Positions 1 through 8,812 are shown, counted from the first letter of the stretch. The stretch is 44,298 nt of DNA from Lachnospiraceae bacterium (GCA_017465845.1 JAFTVH010000025.1:1-44298); one strand, 5' to 3'. The notes: generated by a model from the letters alone, not told the origin. Made by a program: numbers and translations.

Positions 1-285
1 GCATTTGATTTCACCCGACAAGCTAACGACAGACCGAAGGTCTGGAGTTTGCGGCCGCCAGGCCGTCTTGTCGGAAGGAAATCAAGCGCGCCGTCAGGCG
101 CATTTGATTTCACCCGACAAGCTAACGAGAAAATCCGGTTGCGAAGCAACCCAGGCCGTGCTTCAGCACGGCCGATAGAGCGCGAAGCGCGTGATTTTCG
201 AGTTTCCGCGACTCCCCAGCCGCACCCCATTTTGCGCAGCAAATGAGCTGACTTAAGTCAGCTGGTCGGAACGCTAGTTCTGACC
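1..285. repeat. Dense array of short stem-loops with a 29-bp direct repeat
   Basis: Almost the whole stretch folds into short helices. A 29-bp sequence at 1-29 recurs exactly at 100-128, a 99-bp period. In copy 1 an outer stem pairs 5-12 with 78-85 and 15-22 with 67-74, enclosing hairpins 30-44 (CAGACC/GGTCTG, GAA loop) and 53-64. Hairpin 88-101 follows. After copy 2, GAAAATC 129-135 pairs with 193-199 around hairpins 137-151 (GAA loop), 154-173 (8 bp) and 180-190 (GAA loop). Then come 228-245, a perfect 18-bp palindrome at 246-263, and 264-285. No convincing ORF lies here. It may be a palindromic intergenic repeat family or a structured RNA/leader upstream of the DUF1653 gene. The left edge is cut by the window. 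Confidence 0.75.
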
Positions 286-400
286 GGTGCGGCGTCCCCT
301 CGCCGAATGTAACACTTGCTGTTTCCCAGGTTTATGCCCATTATTACAGCCTTGTATCACATTCGCCCCCTCTCTCAAAAAGAAAGGAGCCCCCAAAAGA

Positions 401-982
401 ATGGCATTAATACCCAAACCCCAGGAAATCTACAGACACTTTAAAGGAAACCTATACCAAATAGTAACAATAGCCGAGCACTCCGAAACCGGAGAACCCC
501 TTGTAATATACCAGGCCCTCTACGGTGACTATCGTATCTACGCCCGTCCGCTCGCCATGTTCCTCTCCAAAGTGGACCGCACCAAATACCCTGACAGCAG
601 TCAGGAATACCGTTTCGAGCGCCAGGACACTGACCAGTTAACCCGCAGCACCGGTCATTCGGTTCAGGAATACACATTAGCCAAAGGACCCACATCGGTT
701 CAGGAGCCCACACCGGTATCTCACCCTGTCACGACCGAAATAGAAGCCAGCGAAGAACTCACCATCGACCCCATGGTCCTGGAATTCCTCGACGCCGATT
801 CCTACGAGCAGCGTCTGAACATTCTTGCAGGTCTTCATCACCGCATAACCAACGAAATGATTACCACAATGGCCATTGCCTGTGACATCGAGGTGGTTGA
901 CGGTGAGGTGGAGGAGCGTTACGATGCGCTGAGGACCTGTCTGCTGACGTTAGAAAAGTATGAATGCAACCGCCTTAGATAA
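401..982 (+). CDS. DUF1653 domain protein
   Basis: This 193-aa protein carries an N-terminal DUF1653 domain at about residues 9-73. The typical motifs are YRHFKGNLY, the TGE...VIYQALYG segment and a final YRF. The family is small, widespread in bacteria and biochemically uncharacterised; many members are stand-alone domains of about 70 aa. Here a low-complexity linker (about 75-125, with the DNA word TCGGTTCAGGA twice) leads to a helical C-terminal region (about 125-193) of unknown role. The start at 401 is chosen because AAAGGAG sits 11 bases upstream and the domain begins directly after it. The frame stays open to a GTG at 287, but that extension runs into the hairpin array and is unlike the family. 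The next gene begins about 64 bases downstream. Confidence 0.85.
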   Translation: MALIPKPQEIYRHFKGNLYQIVTIAEHSETGEPLVIYQALYGDYRIYARPLAMFLSKVDRTKYPDSSQEYRFERQDTDQLTRSTGHSVQEYTLAKGPTSVQEPTPVSHPVTTEIEASEELTIDPMVLEFLDADSYEQRLNILAGLHHRITNEMITTMAIACDIEVVDGEVEERYDALRTCLLTLEKYECNRLR

Positions 983-1045
983 TGCAGTCTCTTTGCGGGA
1001 AAACAGATGCAGAAACGCAGAGTAGAAAGAGAGAGCAAAAAACAG

Positions 1046-2917
1046 ATGAAATACAACCATATCGTTCCGGCTAAATTCCTGGAACGGCCTAACCGTTTCA
1101 TCGCCTACGTGGAAATCGCCGGCAGGAAAGAGACAGTGCATGTGAAAAATACAGGCAGATGCCGGGAATTATTACAACCGGGCGCTTCCGTATATCTGGA
1201 GAAAAGCGACAATCCTGCCCGCAAGACACAATATGATTTGGTAGCTGTACAGAAAGGCGACTTACTCATCAATATGGATTCCCAGGCACCCAACAAAGTG
1301 GTTGAGGAATGGCTGCGTACAGGAGAACTGTTTCCTGATGTGGTGACTGTCAGGCCTGAGACTACATACGGCAATTCCAGATTCGACTTTTACGTAGAGA
1401 CGTCATCGGAACGTATTTTTATAGAAGTAAAAGGTGTCACTCTGGAAGAGGACGGTGTGGTCCGATTCCCGGATGCGCCCTCTGAGCGGGCCGTAAAGCA
1501 GGTGGAAGAATTGGTGCAGGCCCACAGAGACGGTTATCAGGTCTATGTACTGTTCGTGATACAGATGGAAGAGGCCAGATTTTTCACACCCAACAAAGAC
1601 ACCCACCCGGCTTTTGCTCAGGCGCTTATAGAGGCTGCCGGACAAGGCGTAGAGGTATTGGCCTACAGCTGCAGCGTGACGCCTGACAGCCTGCAAATAA
1701 AGAGTCCGGTGCCCGTAAAGCTTGGAGAACCGGAAGCGTTTGTGACAAATAATGAGCCGGAAGGCAGGGAAAACTTTGAAAGAAATTTACATTCTCTTAA
1801 GAGAACCTTAAGGATTGGTGACCTGAAAGAGGTTCCCAATCCGCTTTTGGCGTGGTATGATAATAACAGACGTATTCTCCCCTGGAGGGAAGAGCCCACA
1901 CCCTATCGCGTGTGGGTATCAGAAATCATGTTACAGCAGACCAGGGTGGAAGCTGTAAAACCTTATTTTGAACGATTTATGAAGAGCCTTCCTGACATCG
2001 AAGCTTTGGCAGGTGCCGGGGAAGAAGTGCTTTTAAAGCTTTGGGAAGGTCTTGGTTACTACAACCGGGTACGTAATCTCCAGAAAGCTGCCATTCAGAT
2101 TATGGGAGACTACGGCGGTCATATGCCTGACACATATGAGGAACTTTTGAAGCTGAAAGGAATCGGCAGTTATACAGCGGGAGCAATTGCCTCCATAGCG
2201 TTTAATCGTCCGGTACCGGCAGTGGACGGCAATGTTTTGCGGGTGATTTCGAGAATCAGGACTGATGAGCGGCTAATCACGGATGCTAAAGTGAAAGCAG
2301 CCGTGGAAGAGGACTTAAAGCAGGTAATGCCAACAGACAGACCGGGCGACTTCAATCAGGCCATGATGGAAATCGGTGCCTGTGTCTGTATTCCTAACGG
2401 AGCGCCGCACTGCAGCGAATGCCCGCTGCAGGAAATCTGTAAAGCCCATGCAGAAGGTTGTGAGCAGGATTATCCGAAGAAAGCCGCCAAGAAGCAGCGC
2501 CGGATTGAAGAAAAGACGATTCTGGTCATCCGTGATGAAAATAAAGCAGCCTTAAAGAAACGTCAGGAAAAAGGGCTTTTGGCAGGAATGTACGAGTTTC
2601 CTTCTATGGAAGGATATAAGACGGCGGAGGAAGTGACTGCCTATCTGACAGCCAATGGCATCCGCACTTTGCGTATCCAGCCGTTAGAAGAAGCAAAGTA
2701 TATTTTTACCCACAGAGAATGGCATATGAAAGGCTATATGGTCAGGGTAGATGAACTGGCACCTAAGGAACTTACAGAGGTAACGAAAGAATGGCTGTTC
2801 ATTGAGCCTAAGCAGACCCAGGAGAAATATCCCGTACCTGCTGCCTTTGCAGCCTATACCAGATATCTCAATATCAAATTGGGTAACGAAAAGTATGAAA
2901 ATCCGGAAAGGGGTTAG
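1046..2917 (+). CDS. sfsA-mutY: SfsA-MutY fusion: SfsA nuclease-family domain plus A/G-specific adenine glycosylase
   Basis: One 623-aa open frame holds two usually separate proteins. Residues about 1-227 are SfsA (sugar fermentation stimulation protein, a DNA-binding/nuclease-like family), with the typical RPNRF, HVKNTGR and FIEVKGVTL motifs. A linker of about 35 aa follows, and about 263-605 is MutY, which removes adenine mispaired with 8-oxoguanine. MutY landmarks are LPWR, SEIMLQQT with the catalytic Glu, the helix-hairpin-helix LKGIGSYTAGAIA, VDGNV with the catalytic Asp, and four Cys for a 4Fe-4S cluster (C-x7-C-x2-C-x5-C; x6 is the classical first gap). A C-terminal NUDIX-like 8-oxoG recognition region follows. 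The start at 1046 matches usual SfsA N-termini; an in-frame ATG at 1007 would add 13 residues. No frameshift is visible at the junction. It is probably co-transcribed with the glycosyltransferase, whose start lies 6 bases after its stop. Confidence 0.9.
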   Translation: MKYNHIVPAKFLERPNRFIAYVEIAGRKETVHVKNTGRCRELLQPGASVYLEKSDNPARKTQYDLVAVQKGDLLINMDSQAPNKVVEEWLRTGELFPDVVTVRPETTYGNSRFDFYVETSSERIFIEVKGVTLEEDGVVRFPDAPSERAVKQVEELVQAHRDGYQVYVLFVIQMEEARFFTPNKDTHPAFAQALIEAAGQGVEVLAYSCSVTPDSLQIKSPVPVKLGEPEAFVTNNEPEGRENFERNLHSLKRTLRIGDLKEVPNPLLAWYDNNRRILPWREEPTPYRVWVSEIMLQQTRVEAVKPYFERFMKSLPDIEALAGAGEEVLLKLWEGLGYYNRVRNLQKAAIQIMGDYGGHMPDTYEELLKLKGIGSYTAGAIASIAFNRPVPAVDGNVLRVISRIRTDERLITDAKVKAAVEEDLKQVMPTDRPGDFNQAMMEIGACVCIPNGAPHCSECPLQEICKAHAEGCEQDYPKKAAKKQRRIEEKTILVIRDENKAALKKRQEKGLLAGMYEFPSMEGYKTAEEVTAYLTANGIRTLRIQPLEEAKYIFTHREWHMKGYMVRVDELAPKELTEVTKEWLFIEPKQTQEKYPVPAAFAAYTRYLNIKLGNEKYENPERG

Positions 2918-2923
2918 AAACCA

Positions 2924-3952
2924 ATGAAACTTTTATCAATTGCAGTACCATGTTACAATTCAGAGGCATATATGAGGAAGTGCATCGACTCTCTGCTGGC
3001 AGGCGGAGAGGATGTGGAGATTCTGATCGTGGACGATGGTTCCACGAAAGACAGAACCGCTGAAATCGCCGATGAATACGAGGCACAGTATCCCACGATC
3101 ATCAAAGCTATCCACAAAGAGAACGGCGGACACGGTTCCGCAGTCAATACCGGTATCGCCAATGCAAGCGGTCTTTATTTCAAAGTGGTAGACAGTGATG
3201 ACTGGGTAAAAGAAGATGCGTATATGCAGATTCTTAATACTTTGAGAGAGCTTGCCGGAGGCGACAAGGTGCTGGACATGCTGATCAGCAACTACGTTTA
3301 TGAAAAGGAAGGCGAGAAGCATAAGAAAGTCATTCAATATCATCATACCCTGCCCATAGGAGAGATGTTTACATGGGATGACTGCCGTCATTTCATGAAA
3401 GGTCATTATATCCTGATGCATTCTGTGATTTTCCGCACCAAACTGCTGAAAGATTGTGGAATCAAGCTGCCAGAGCACACCTTTTATGTGGATAACATCT
3501 ATGTATTTGAGCCGCTGCTTCATGTTAAGAACATGTATTACCTTGATGTCAACTTCTACCGCTATTACATAGGCAGACAGGACCAGTCTGTAAACGAAAG
3601 AATCATGATATCCCGGATCGACCAGCAGATTAAGGTCAATAAGATCATGATTGATTATTTTGTGGAACACAAGCTTGAAATGATGAGGAACAAGCGACTT
3701 TATCAGTATATGCGTAATTACCTGGAAATCATCACAACTGTATCATCGGTACTTCTGATTCGTTCCGGCACAGAGGAGCATCTGGAGAAAAAGAAGGAAC
3801 TGTGGCAATATCTGAAAGATAAGGATCACAGCATTTACCGCTGGATGAGAAAGGGACTTCTGGGAAGTGTCATGAATCTGCCGGGCAAAGGCGGCCGGAA
3901 GATTTCTGTGGTAGGTTACCACCTGGCCCAGAGGATATTCAAATTTAATTAG
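2924..3952 (+). CDS. Family 2 glycosyltransferase
   Basis: A 342-aa GT-A fold glycosyltransferase of family GT2. The N-terminus reads SIAVPCYNSEAYMRKCIDSL, then VDDGSTKDRT, the nucleotide-sugar-binding NGGHGSAVNTGI region and VDSDDW, which supplies the metal-binding acidic residues. The C-terminal 150 residues are helical and basic, with no clear transmembrane segment, so the enzyme is probably cytosolic or peripheral. It should transfer a sugar to a cell-surface polymer or lipid acceptor, but neither donor nor acceptor can be read from sequence. Its ribosome site lies inside the end of the preceding gene, so the two are coupled. A bidirectional hairpin follows. Confidence 0.85.
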   Translation: MKLLSIAVPCYNSEAYMRKCIDSLLAGGEDVEILIVDDGSTKDRTAEIADEYEAQYPTIIKAIHKENGGHGSAVNTGIANASGLYFKVVDSDDWVKEDAYMQILNTLRELAGGDKVLDMLISNYVYEKEGEKHKKVIQYHHTLPIGEMFTWDDCRHFMKGHYILMHSVIFRTKLLKDCGIKLPEHTFYVDNIYVFEPLLHVKNMYYLDVNFYRYYIGRQDQSVNERIMISRIDQQIKVNKIMIDYFVEHKLEMMRNKRLYQYMRNYLEIITTVSSVLLIRSGTEEHLEKKKELWQYLKDKDHSIYRWMRKGLLGSVMNLPGKGGRKISVVGYHLAQRIFKFN

Positions 3953-3977
3953 TTTTTTGAGAATTCTCTAAACAAGG

Positions 3978-4019
3978 GCGACAGCACCCACGTGATCGCA
4001 ATCACACAGGTGCTGTCGC
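3978..4019. terminator. Bidirectional terminator-like hairpin
   Basis: An 11-bp perfect stem, GCGACAGCACC at 3978-3988 with its complement at 4009-4019, sits between the converging glycosyltransferase and ymaF genes. Neither side has a good T-tract, so strength is uncertain. Confidence 0.6.
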
Positions 4020-4035
4020 TCTTAAAATTACTAAA

Positions 4036-4398
4036 TTACTTATACTTAAAATCAATCGGACTGTTAATCAATGTTGCTGCCTGAAATTCGTGTACGTGCC
4101 CATCTTCTTCTTCCGTGAAGTCTTTGATGAAGTGAACATGCTTACCATTACCTACTTCAATGGCGCCGCCTGTCTTACCGTAGAATTCATGAAAATGCTC
4201 ATCGGTAAAATCAGTGTGGAATTTCACTTCATGGAAATGATCGTATTTGTCTTTTGTATAGATTGCTTCACCGGTTACTGTGCAGAAACGATGATTATGG
4301 CAATCGTCATCACCTTCATTGAAAATTCTGGTGCTGCCGGTCAATTCGTGAACGTGTTTTTGTTTTTCGCAATCGCAATCGTTTTGGTTGTAATACAT
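4036..4398 (-). CDS. ymaF: YmaF family histidine-rich protein
   Basis: A 120-aa soluble protein matching the YmaF family (named for Bacillus subtilis YmaF), which is functionally uncharacterised. It is built of repeated His-x-His units: HVHELTGST near the N-terminus, then CHNHRF, HFHEVKFH, EHFHEF, KHVHF and HVHEF, spaced roughly every 16-25 residues. The clustered His, Cys and acidic residues suggest metal binding, but that is inference. The Asn/Gln/Cys-rich start MYYNQNDCDCEKQKHVHE resembles spore-coat-like small proteins. A ribosome site GGAGA lies about 10 bases before the ATG. It appears monocistronic. Confidence 0.85.
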   Translation of the reverse strand: MYYNQNDCDCEKQKHVHELTGSTRIFNEGDDDCHNHRFCTVTGEAIYTKDKYDHFHEVKFHTDFTDEHFHEFYGKTGGAIEVGNGKHVHFIKDFTEEEDGHVHEFQAATLINSPIDFKYK

Positions 4399-4495
4399 AA
4401 GGTTTAAATCTCCTTTTTTCTTTTAGTATATGACAAAAAAAGAAGATTTGTGACACATTGGTGATCTATTGCAAAGAGGTGGGAATAAAATCATG

Positions 4496-4538
4496 AAAAA
4501 AGAAGGTCAGGAAGTTTGAATGGCTCCCTGACCTTCTT
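4496..4538 (-). terminator. Rho-independent terminator of the PAP2 gene
   Basis: An 11-bp stem, AGAAGGTCAGG at 4501-4511 with 4527-4537. On the minus strand it is followed by six T residues (complement of 4496-4501), directly after the PAP2 gene's stop. Confidence 0.85.
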
Positions 4539-4542
4539 TGAT

Positions 4543-5232
4543 TCACCCGAGCTGGGGCGCAGATTTCTTCTTTTCTTTTGAAGTCTGCCTGAAAGCAGCA
4601 ACTACATCATAGCGATATACCAGACCGTACATGACGAACCCCATGATAAAAGCCGTCAATACGTCGAACATGGAATGCTGCTTTAAGAACATGGTAGACA
4701 AAATAATGGAAACTGCCAGTACAAAAGAGCCTCTCTGAATCCATTTCCTGTCAGTCAGCTTCTGACACTTCATAATAGCAATATGAGCACCAAGTGAGTT
4801 GTACACGTGGATGCTGGGCCAAAGGTTGGTCGGAGTGTCGGTACGGTAAAGTCCCTCCACCATCCTGGCAAAAATGTTATCCCGTGGCATGGTAAATGGC
4901 CTTAAATGCTGACCATTGGGCCACAGCGTGGATACAATCAGAAAGACAGTCATTCCGGTAAAGAGGAATGCACATGCACGATAATATTCCTTCTTATCAG
5001 TAAACATCAGATATATCACAGTACCGGCTACATACAGGAACCAAAGGTAATACGGAATGATGAATACCTCGCAGAAAGGAATGTAATCATCAACTGCCAT
5101 GTGAATCACATCATAGTGCCTGGTCACTGTCTGCTCCAGGTAAAAGAACCATATCAGATATATAAGCAGATACCCCAAAGCAAGGAATCCATGCTTATAT
5201 TCCGAAACATAAACTTTCAACTTTTTCTTCAT
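4543..5232 (-). CDS. PAP2 superfamily membrane phosphatase
   Basis: A 229-aa polytopic membrane protein with about six hydrophobic helices and PAP2 (type 2 phosphatidic acid phosphatase) motifs: PSIHVYNSLGAH in the middle and KQHSMFDVL near the C-terminus, supplying the catalytic His and Asp. A likely substrate is a lipid phosphate or diphosphate (phosphatidate, undecaprenyl-PP or an inositol-phospholipid-like lipid), with chemistry on the outer face. The start at 5232 is preferred because GGGAG lies 7 bases upstream; an upstream in-frame ATG at 5259 has no ribosome site. The neighbouring gene on the same strand is a diacylglycerol-kinase-like enzyme, a fitting partner in lipid-phosphate cycling, although each seems to have its own promoter. 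Confidence 0.85.
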   Translation of the reverse strand: MKKKLKVYVSEYKHGFLALGYLLIYLIWFFYLEQTVTRHYDVIHMAVDDYIPFCEVFIIPYYLWFLYVAGTVIYLMFTDKKEYYRACAFLFTGMTVFLIVSTLWPNGQHLRPFTMPRDNIFARMVEGLYRTDTPTNLWPSIHVYNSLGAHIAIMKCQKLTDRKWIQRGSFVLAVSIILSTMFLKQHSMFDVLTAFIMGFVMYGLVYRYDVVAAFRQTSKEKKKSAPQLG

Positions 5233-5289
5233 AATCATTCTCCCACTTGAACGATACACATTATTTTCCTACTTTTGTAAACAATGTAT

Positions 5290-5317
5290 AGTATAATCCA
5301 AAATCAGGATTTTGCAA
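5290..5317 (-). promoter_or_regulatory. Promoter of the PAP2 gene
   Basis: On the minus strand TTGCAA (5312-5317) is followed after 16 bases by TATACT (5290-5295), about 60 bases before the chosen start. It is a good vegetative sigma-factor match. Confidence 0.65.
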
Positions 5318-5370
5318 GAGTCTTTTTGAAAGCTTAAACATTCTTAAGAAAATCTTTAGTAACAGTTGCT

Positions 5371-6309
5371 TTAGTATATGATATTCAGTGCATCTTTGTA
5401 GCATTCCACAGTAAATTCGTCGGTTTTCCTTGTGACTTCCCCGTCAGTATGTATCCATAGTGGCTGGGATACAGTGATATGAATCCTGGATGCACGGTAA
5501 GGCGTGACTCCTTTGAACATATAGTGTTTTCCTTTAAAAGCAGTAGGCAGCGCAAGCAGGACTACAAGTTTAGGAACATCTCCTACAACGCAGAGATTCA
5601 TAATACCGTCATTATCGTCAGCGTCCGGACAGAACATAAAGCCGCCGCCTTGGAAGCGATGATTCATGCAGGCGGTCAAAAGCAGCTGCTGTATGTGAAT
5701 GGGAGCTTCATCATCCAACTGAATATCACAAGATGCCTTACGTGCAGTAATCAACTGTTTTAAGGCAATACCCAGATAAGTCAGTTTACCGAGACCGATT
5801 TTATTGCAAAATGCTTTAATCTTAGAATGCATGGATTCCTCACAGACAGCTGCATCAAAGCCGATGCCGCAGCTTACCGCAAAACGTCTTGTTTCTCCAT
5901 CAGGATAAGAAATAGTGCTCATATCCATGGTATGAACAGCGCCGGAGTGGAGAATACGGTCAAGGGCTGCCACGGGGTCTTTTGGAATCTTTAAATCTCT
6001 GGCAAGGTCGTTGCTGGAACCGGTGGGGATGTAACCCAGAACGATTTTGGATGGCACAGTGAGTCCCTGCAAAGCTTCGTTGACGGTTCCGTCTCCGCCC
6101 AGGATGATCAGCGTCTGCTGTTCATGACTGAATTCTTTCTCCAGTTTAGTACTGATTTCTTTTGCCAGTCTGGCCACATCTCCTGATTTTTCGGAAAAAT
6201 AAGAGCGATATGCAACCCCTTCTTTGTGTAAAGCCGGCTCAACGATTTCTTTCCACAGCTTCAGTCCTTTGCCGGAACGGGAAGCAGGGTTGATTATAAT
6301 ATGGTACAT
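5371..6309 (-). CDS. Diacylglycerol kinase family (DagK/YegS/LCB5) lipid kinase
   Basis: A 312-aa ATP-dependent lipid kinase. The N-terminal catalytic domain has INPASRSGKG, then GGDGTVNEALQG (nucleotide-binding GGDGT) and the PTGSSNDLAR loop. The C-terminal beta-rich domain ends with WIHTDGE, the conserved C-terminal motif. Length is normal for Gram-positive DgkB/YegS proteins. Members phosphorylate diacylglycerol or related lipids at the inner membrane surface, recycling DAG to phosphatidate; the exact lipid here is unknown. An AGGTG ribosome site precedes the ATG. It lies upstream of, and on the same strand as, the PAP2 phosphatase. Confidence 0.9.
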   Translation of the reverse strand: MYHIIINPASRSGKGLKLWKEIVEPALHKEGVAYRSYFSEKSGDVARLAKEISTKLEKEFSHEQQTLIILGGDGTVNEALQGLTVPSKIVLGYIPTGSSNDLARDLKIPKDPVAALDRILHSGAVHTMDMSTISYPDGETRRFAVSCGIGFDAAVCEESMHSKIKAFCNKIGLGKLTYLGIALKQLITARKASCDIQLDDEAPIHIQQLLLTACMNHRFQGGGFMFCPDADDNDGIMNLCVVGDVPKLVVLLALPTAFKGKHYMFKGVTPYRASRIHITVSQPLWIHTDGEVTRKTDEFTVECYKDALNIIY

Positions 6310-6452
6310 AATGACACCTCGTTCTTTTCTGGTAGAGCCGTAAATTCGACAGAATCAGACTCTTTTGCCCATTGTACCACATTTTTTGAGAATCGCATAT
6401 CCTGTTCTTACAGGAAATTTGCGGAAGCAAAACAAATATTACATATTTTTGC

Positions 6453-6480
6453 TTGCTTTCCTGAAATTCTATGATATAAT
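6453..6480 (+). promoter_or_regulatory. Promoter of glyA
   Basis: TTGCTT (6453-6458), a 16-base gap, then TATAAT (6475-6480), about 70 bases before the glyA start. Confidence 0.65.
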
Positions 6481-6551
6481 CAATTTCAAAGTTTACCGCA
6501 CTAAAGTGCTGGGACTTAAATCAGCTAAAACAAGTAAATAAGGAGGACATT

Positions 6552-7790
6552 ATGTATTCTTTGGATGAAGTAAGAAATGTAGATCCGGAAATCGCTCAGG
6601 CCATCGTAGATGAGCAGGAGAGACAGAACAGCCATATCGAGCTGATCGCGTCTGAAAACTGGGTGAGTAAGGCAGTCATGGCTGCCATGGGAAGCCCCCT
6701 GACCAATAAATATGCAGAAGGATATCCCGGAAAGAGATATTACGGCGGATGCCAGTGCGTAGATGTAGTGGAGAATCTTGCTATTGAAAGAGCAAAAGAG
6801 TTGTTTGGCTGCGATTATGCCAATGTACAGCCGCATTCAGGCGCCCAGGCCAATATGGCGGTGCAGTTTGCCGTATGTAAGCCCGGTGACACCATCATGG
6901 GTATGAACCTGGATCACGGCGGACATCTGACACACGGAAGCCCGGTTAATATGTCCGGAAAATACTTCCACATTGTACCTTACGGTGTCAATGACGAAGG
7001 TTTTATTGATTATGATAAACTGCGTGAAATCGCACTGGAAGCTAAGCCTAAGATGATCATTGCAGGTGCTTCCGCTTATGCCCGCACCATCGACTTTAAG
7101 AAATTCCGCGAAGTAGCAGATGAAGTAGGAGCAGTACTTATGGTAGATATGGCTCACATCGCCGGACTGGTGGCAGCAGGTCTTCATCCAAGCCCCATTC
7201 CTTATGCCGATGTAGTGACCACCACCACCCACAAGACCCTTCGCGGTCCCAGAGGCGGTCTGATCCTCTGCAACAAAGAAGCAGCGGAGAAGTATAACTT
7301 CAACAAAGCTATCTTCCCAGGCATACAGGGCGGTCCTCTGATGCATGTCATTGCAGCCAAAGCAGTCTGCTTCAAGGAAGCATTGAGCGATGACTTCAAG
7401 ACCTATCAGCAGGGCATCGTAGACAACGCGCAGGCTCTCTGCAAAGGCCTGATTTCGAGAGGCATCAAGATCGTATCCGGCGGTACCGACAACCACCTGA
7501 TGCTGGTAGACCTGACCAATTTCAGCCTTACCGGTAAAAATGTGGAGAAGCTTTTAGATGCTGCCCACATTACCTGTAATAAGAACACTATACCCAACGA
7601 TCCTCAGTCTCCTTTCGTGACAAGCGGTATCCGTCTCGGAACGCCTGCTGTTACCTCCAGAGGCATGAACACTGAGGACATGGACCAGATTGCAGAAGCC
7701 ATCGCCCTTGTCATCAAAGGCGGCGAAGAGGCAATTCCTCAGGCAAGAGCAATTGTTCAGAAGCTTACGGATAAGTATCCGCTGATTTAG
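6552..7790 (+). CDS. glyA: Serine hydroxymethyltransferase
   Basis: A 412-aa pyridoxal-phosphate enzyme that converts serine plus tetrahydrofolate to glycine plus 5,10-methylene-tetrahydrofolate, the main entry to one-carbon metabolism, in the cytosol. Signature segments are [11 protein letters not shown] at the N-terminus, [16 protein letters not shown], the PHSGAQAN loop, [13 protein letters not shown], and [14 protein letters not shown], where Lys binds the cofactor. Length is typical and every motif is intact. AAGGAGG lies 6 bases upstream of the ATG. It has its own promoter and appears monocistronic; directly downstream is only a decayed transporter. Confidence 0.97.
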   Translation: MYSLDEVRNVDPEIAQAIVDEQERQNSHIELIASENWVSKAVMAAMGSPLTNKYAEGYPGKRYYGGCQCVDVVENLAIERAKELFGCDYANVQPHSGAQANMAVQFAVCKPGDTIMGMNLDHGGHLTHGSPVNMSGKYFHIVPYGVNDEGFIDYDKLREIALEAKPKMIIAGASAYARTIDFKKFREVADEVGAVLMVDMAHIAGLVAAGLHPSPIPYADVVTTTTHKTLRGPRGGLILCNKEAAEKYNFNKAIFPGIQGGPLMHVIAAKAVCFKEALSDDFKTYQQGIVDNAQALCKGLISRGIKIVSGGTDNHLMLVDLTNFSLTGKNVEKLLDAAHITCNKNTIPNDPQSPFVTSGIRLGTPAVTSRGMNTEDMDQIAEAIALVIKGGEEAIPQARAIVQKLTDKYPLI

Positions 7791-7825
7791 CCGAATCAAG
7801 TAAGTCCCCCCGCTTATTTGTTGAA

Positions 7826-8776
7826 TTGTCCCGAAGCATGACATTGGCTTCATCAGGAGAGGATCGGGTGGATACCCGTTGGGGGAAAAGAACACCTTTT
7901 ATCATTGCGGGAACATTAAGTCAGGGAAATGCGATCATAAACGTTATGGGTGCTTTAGGGGCAATGTTTTCTCTGATTATGATACAGGTTCTCGTAGAAC
8001 ATGAAGAAACACCCGATTATACGCTGCTTTTCACAAGTGTTGCAGTATTGATGCTTGCAGGACTTATTATTCTGGTATGTACAATAAAAGAAAAGAAACT
8101 GGCTAAGGAAATCGCAGAAGCGTATCCGGATGATATGTCATAGGAAGAAACGCAGATGCAGGGAACGCTTTCACCGGCGGTGCGAAAAAGTCTGATATTT
8201 GCCCTTATGACGCTGTTTTTCTATTATATGGCCTATAATGGTGTGACCACAGCGTTTTCAAGATATGCGCAGGAGGTCTGGGGGCTTACCGGCGGAGATT
8301 TTGCGTTGGCTCTGATGGTTGTTGCGGTGACCGCCTTTGTCAGTTACATACCACTAGGCGTTCTTGCGGCAAAGATCGGCAGGAAAAAGACGATCGGAAT
8401 GGGTCTTGTGATGATGCTGGTGTCCTTCATTGTGATTACTTTTTTCTCGAAGTATCACGGATACATAAATCTTTGGTTTATTATTGTCGGCATCGGCGGT
8501 TCTGCTGTGGGAGTGAATATTTTCCCTGTAATTGTTGATATGTGTTCGAATCGTGAGCTTGGGAAATACACAGGCTTATATTATACTTTTTCCATGGCGG
8601 CACAGATCATTACGCCCATTGCATCAGGCTTTTTGCTTGAGCACGTGTCCTACCGCACATTGTTTCCGTATGCTGCAGTGTTCACGTCACTGGGAATCGT
8701 AACATTGCTTAAGGTTAATCATGGAGATTCCAGACCGGAGCGGAGAGAGAATATATTACAATATTTGGATAATTAG
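7826..8776 (+). pseudogene. MFS sugar transporter pseudogene (SLC45/GPH-like), truncated and interrupted
   Basis: The remaining protein resembles a 12-helix MFS sugar transporter, but the gene is broken three ways. First, the N-terminal helices are gone: the sequence starts in the loop before DRVDTRWGKRTPFI. Second, that loop is joined after only a few residues to SQGNAIINVMGALGA, which in intact relatives lies well downstream, so an internal in-frame deletion is likely. Third, an in-frame TAG at 8141-8143 ends the first part, and the frame continues unshifted through MQGTLSPAVRKSLIF to the C-terminal half (ending 8776). The C-terminal half keeps six hydrophobic helices. No ribosome site fits the apparent start. 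A separately translated C-terminal half from 8156 is possible but unlikely to transport. Confidence 0.8.
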
Positions 8777-8812
8777 AAAATTCTGCTTCCGAGCTGCAAC
8801 TCGTGCCAAAGA

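Noticed and set aside
1-128. The 29-bp exact repeat as a CRISPR array
   Set aside because: Only two copies are seen, the 71-base gap is itself folded into hairpins, and no cas genes are present.
287-400. N-terminal extension of the DUF1653 protein from a GTG at 287
   Set aside because: The extension is Cys/Pro-rich and unlike the family, it overlaps the hairpin array, and a good ribosome site sits before the ATG at 401.
2960-3670. Long minus-strand frames opposite genuine genes (for example here, and at 6837-7496, 13554-14282, 22035-22796, 31260-32009)
   Set aside because: They are antisense shadows of well-recognised proteins, with no ribosome sites and no family resemblance.
8156-8776. 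A stand-alone six-helix transporter gene
   Set aside because: It continues in the same frame as the upstream fragment across a single TAG, lacks a good ribosome site and matches only the C-terminal half of a 12-helix MFS protein.
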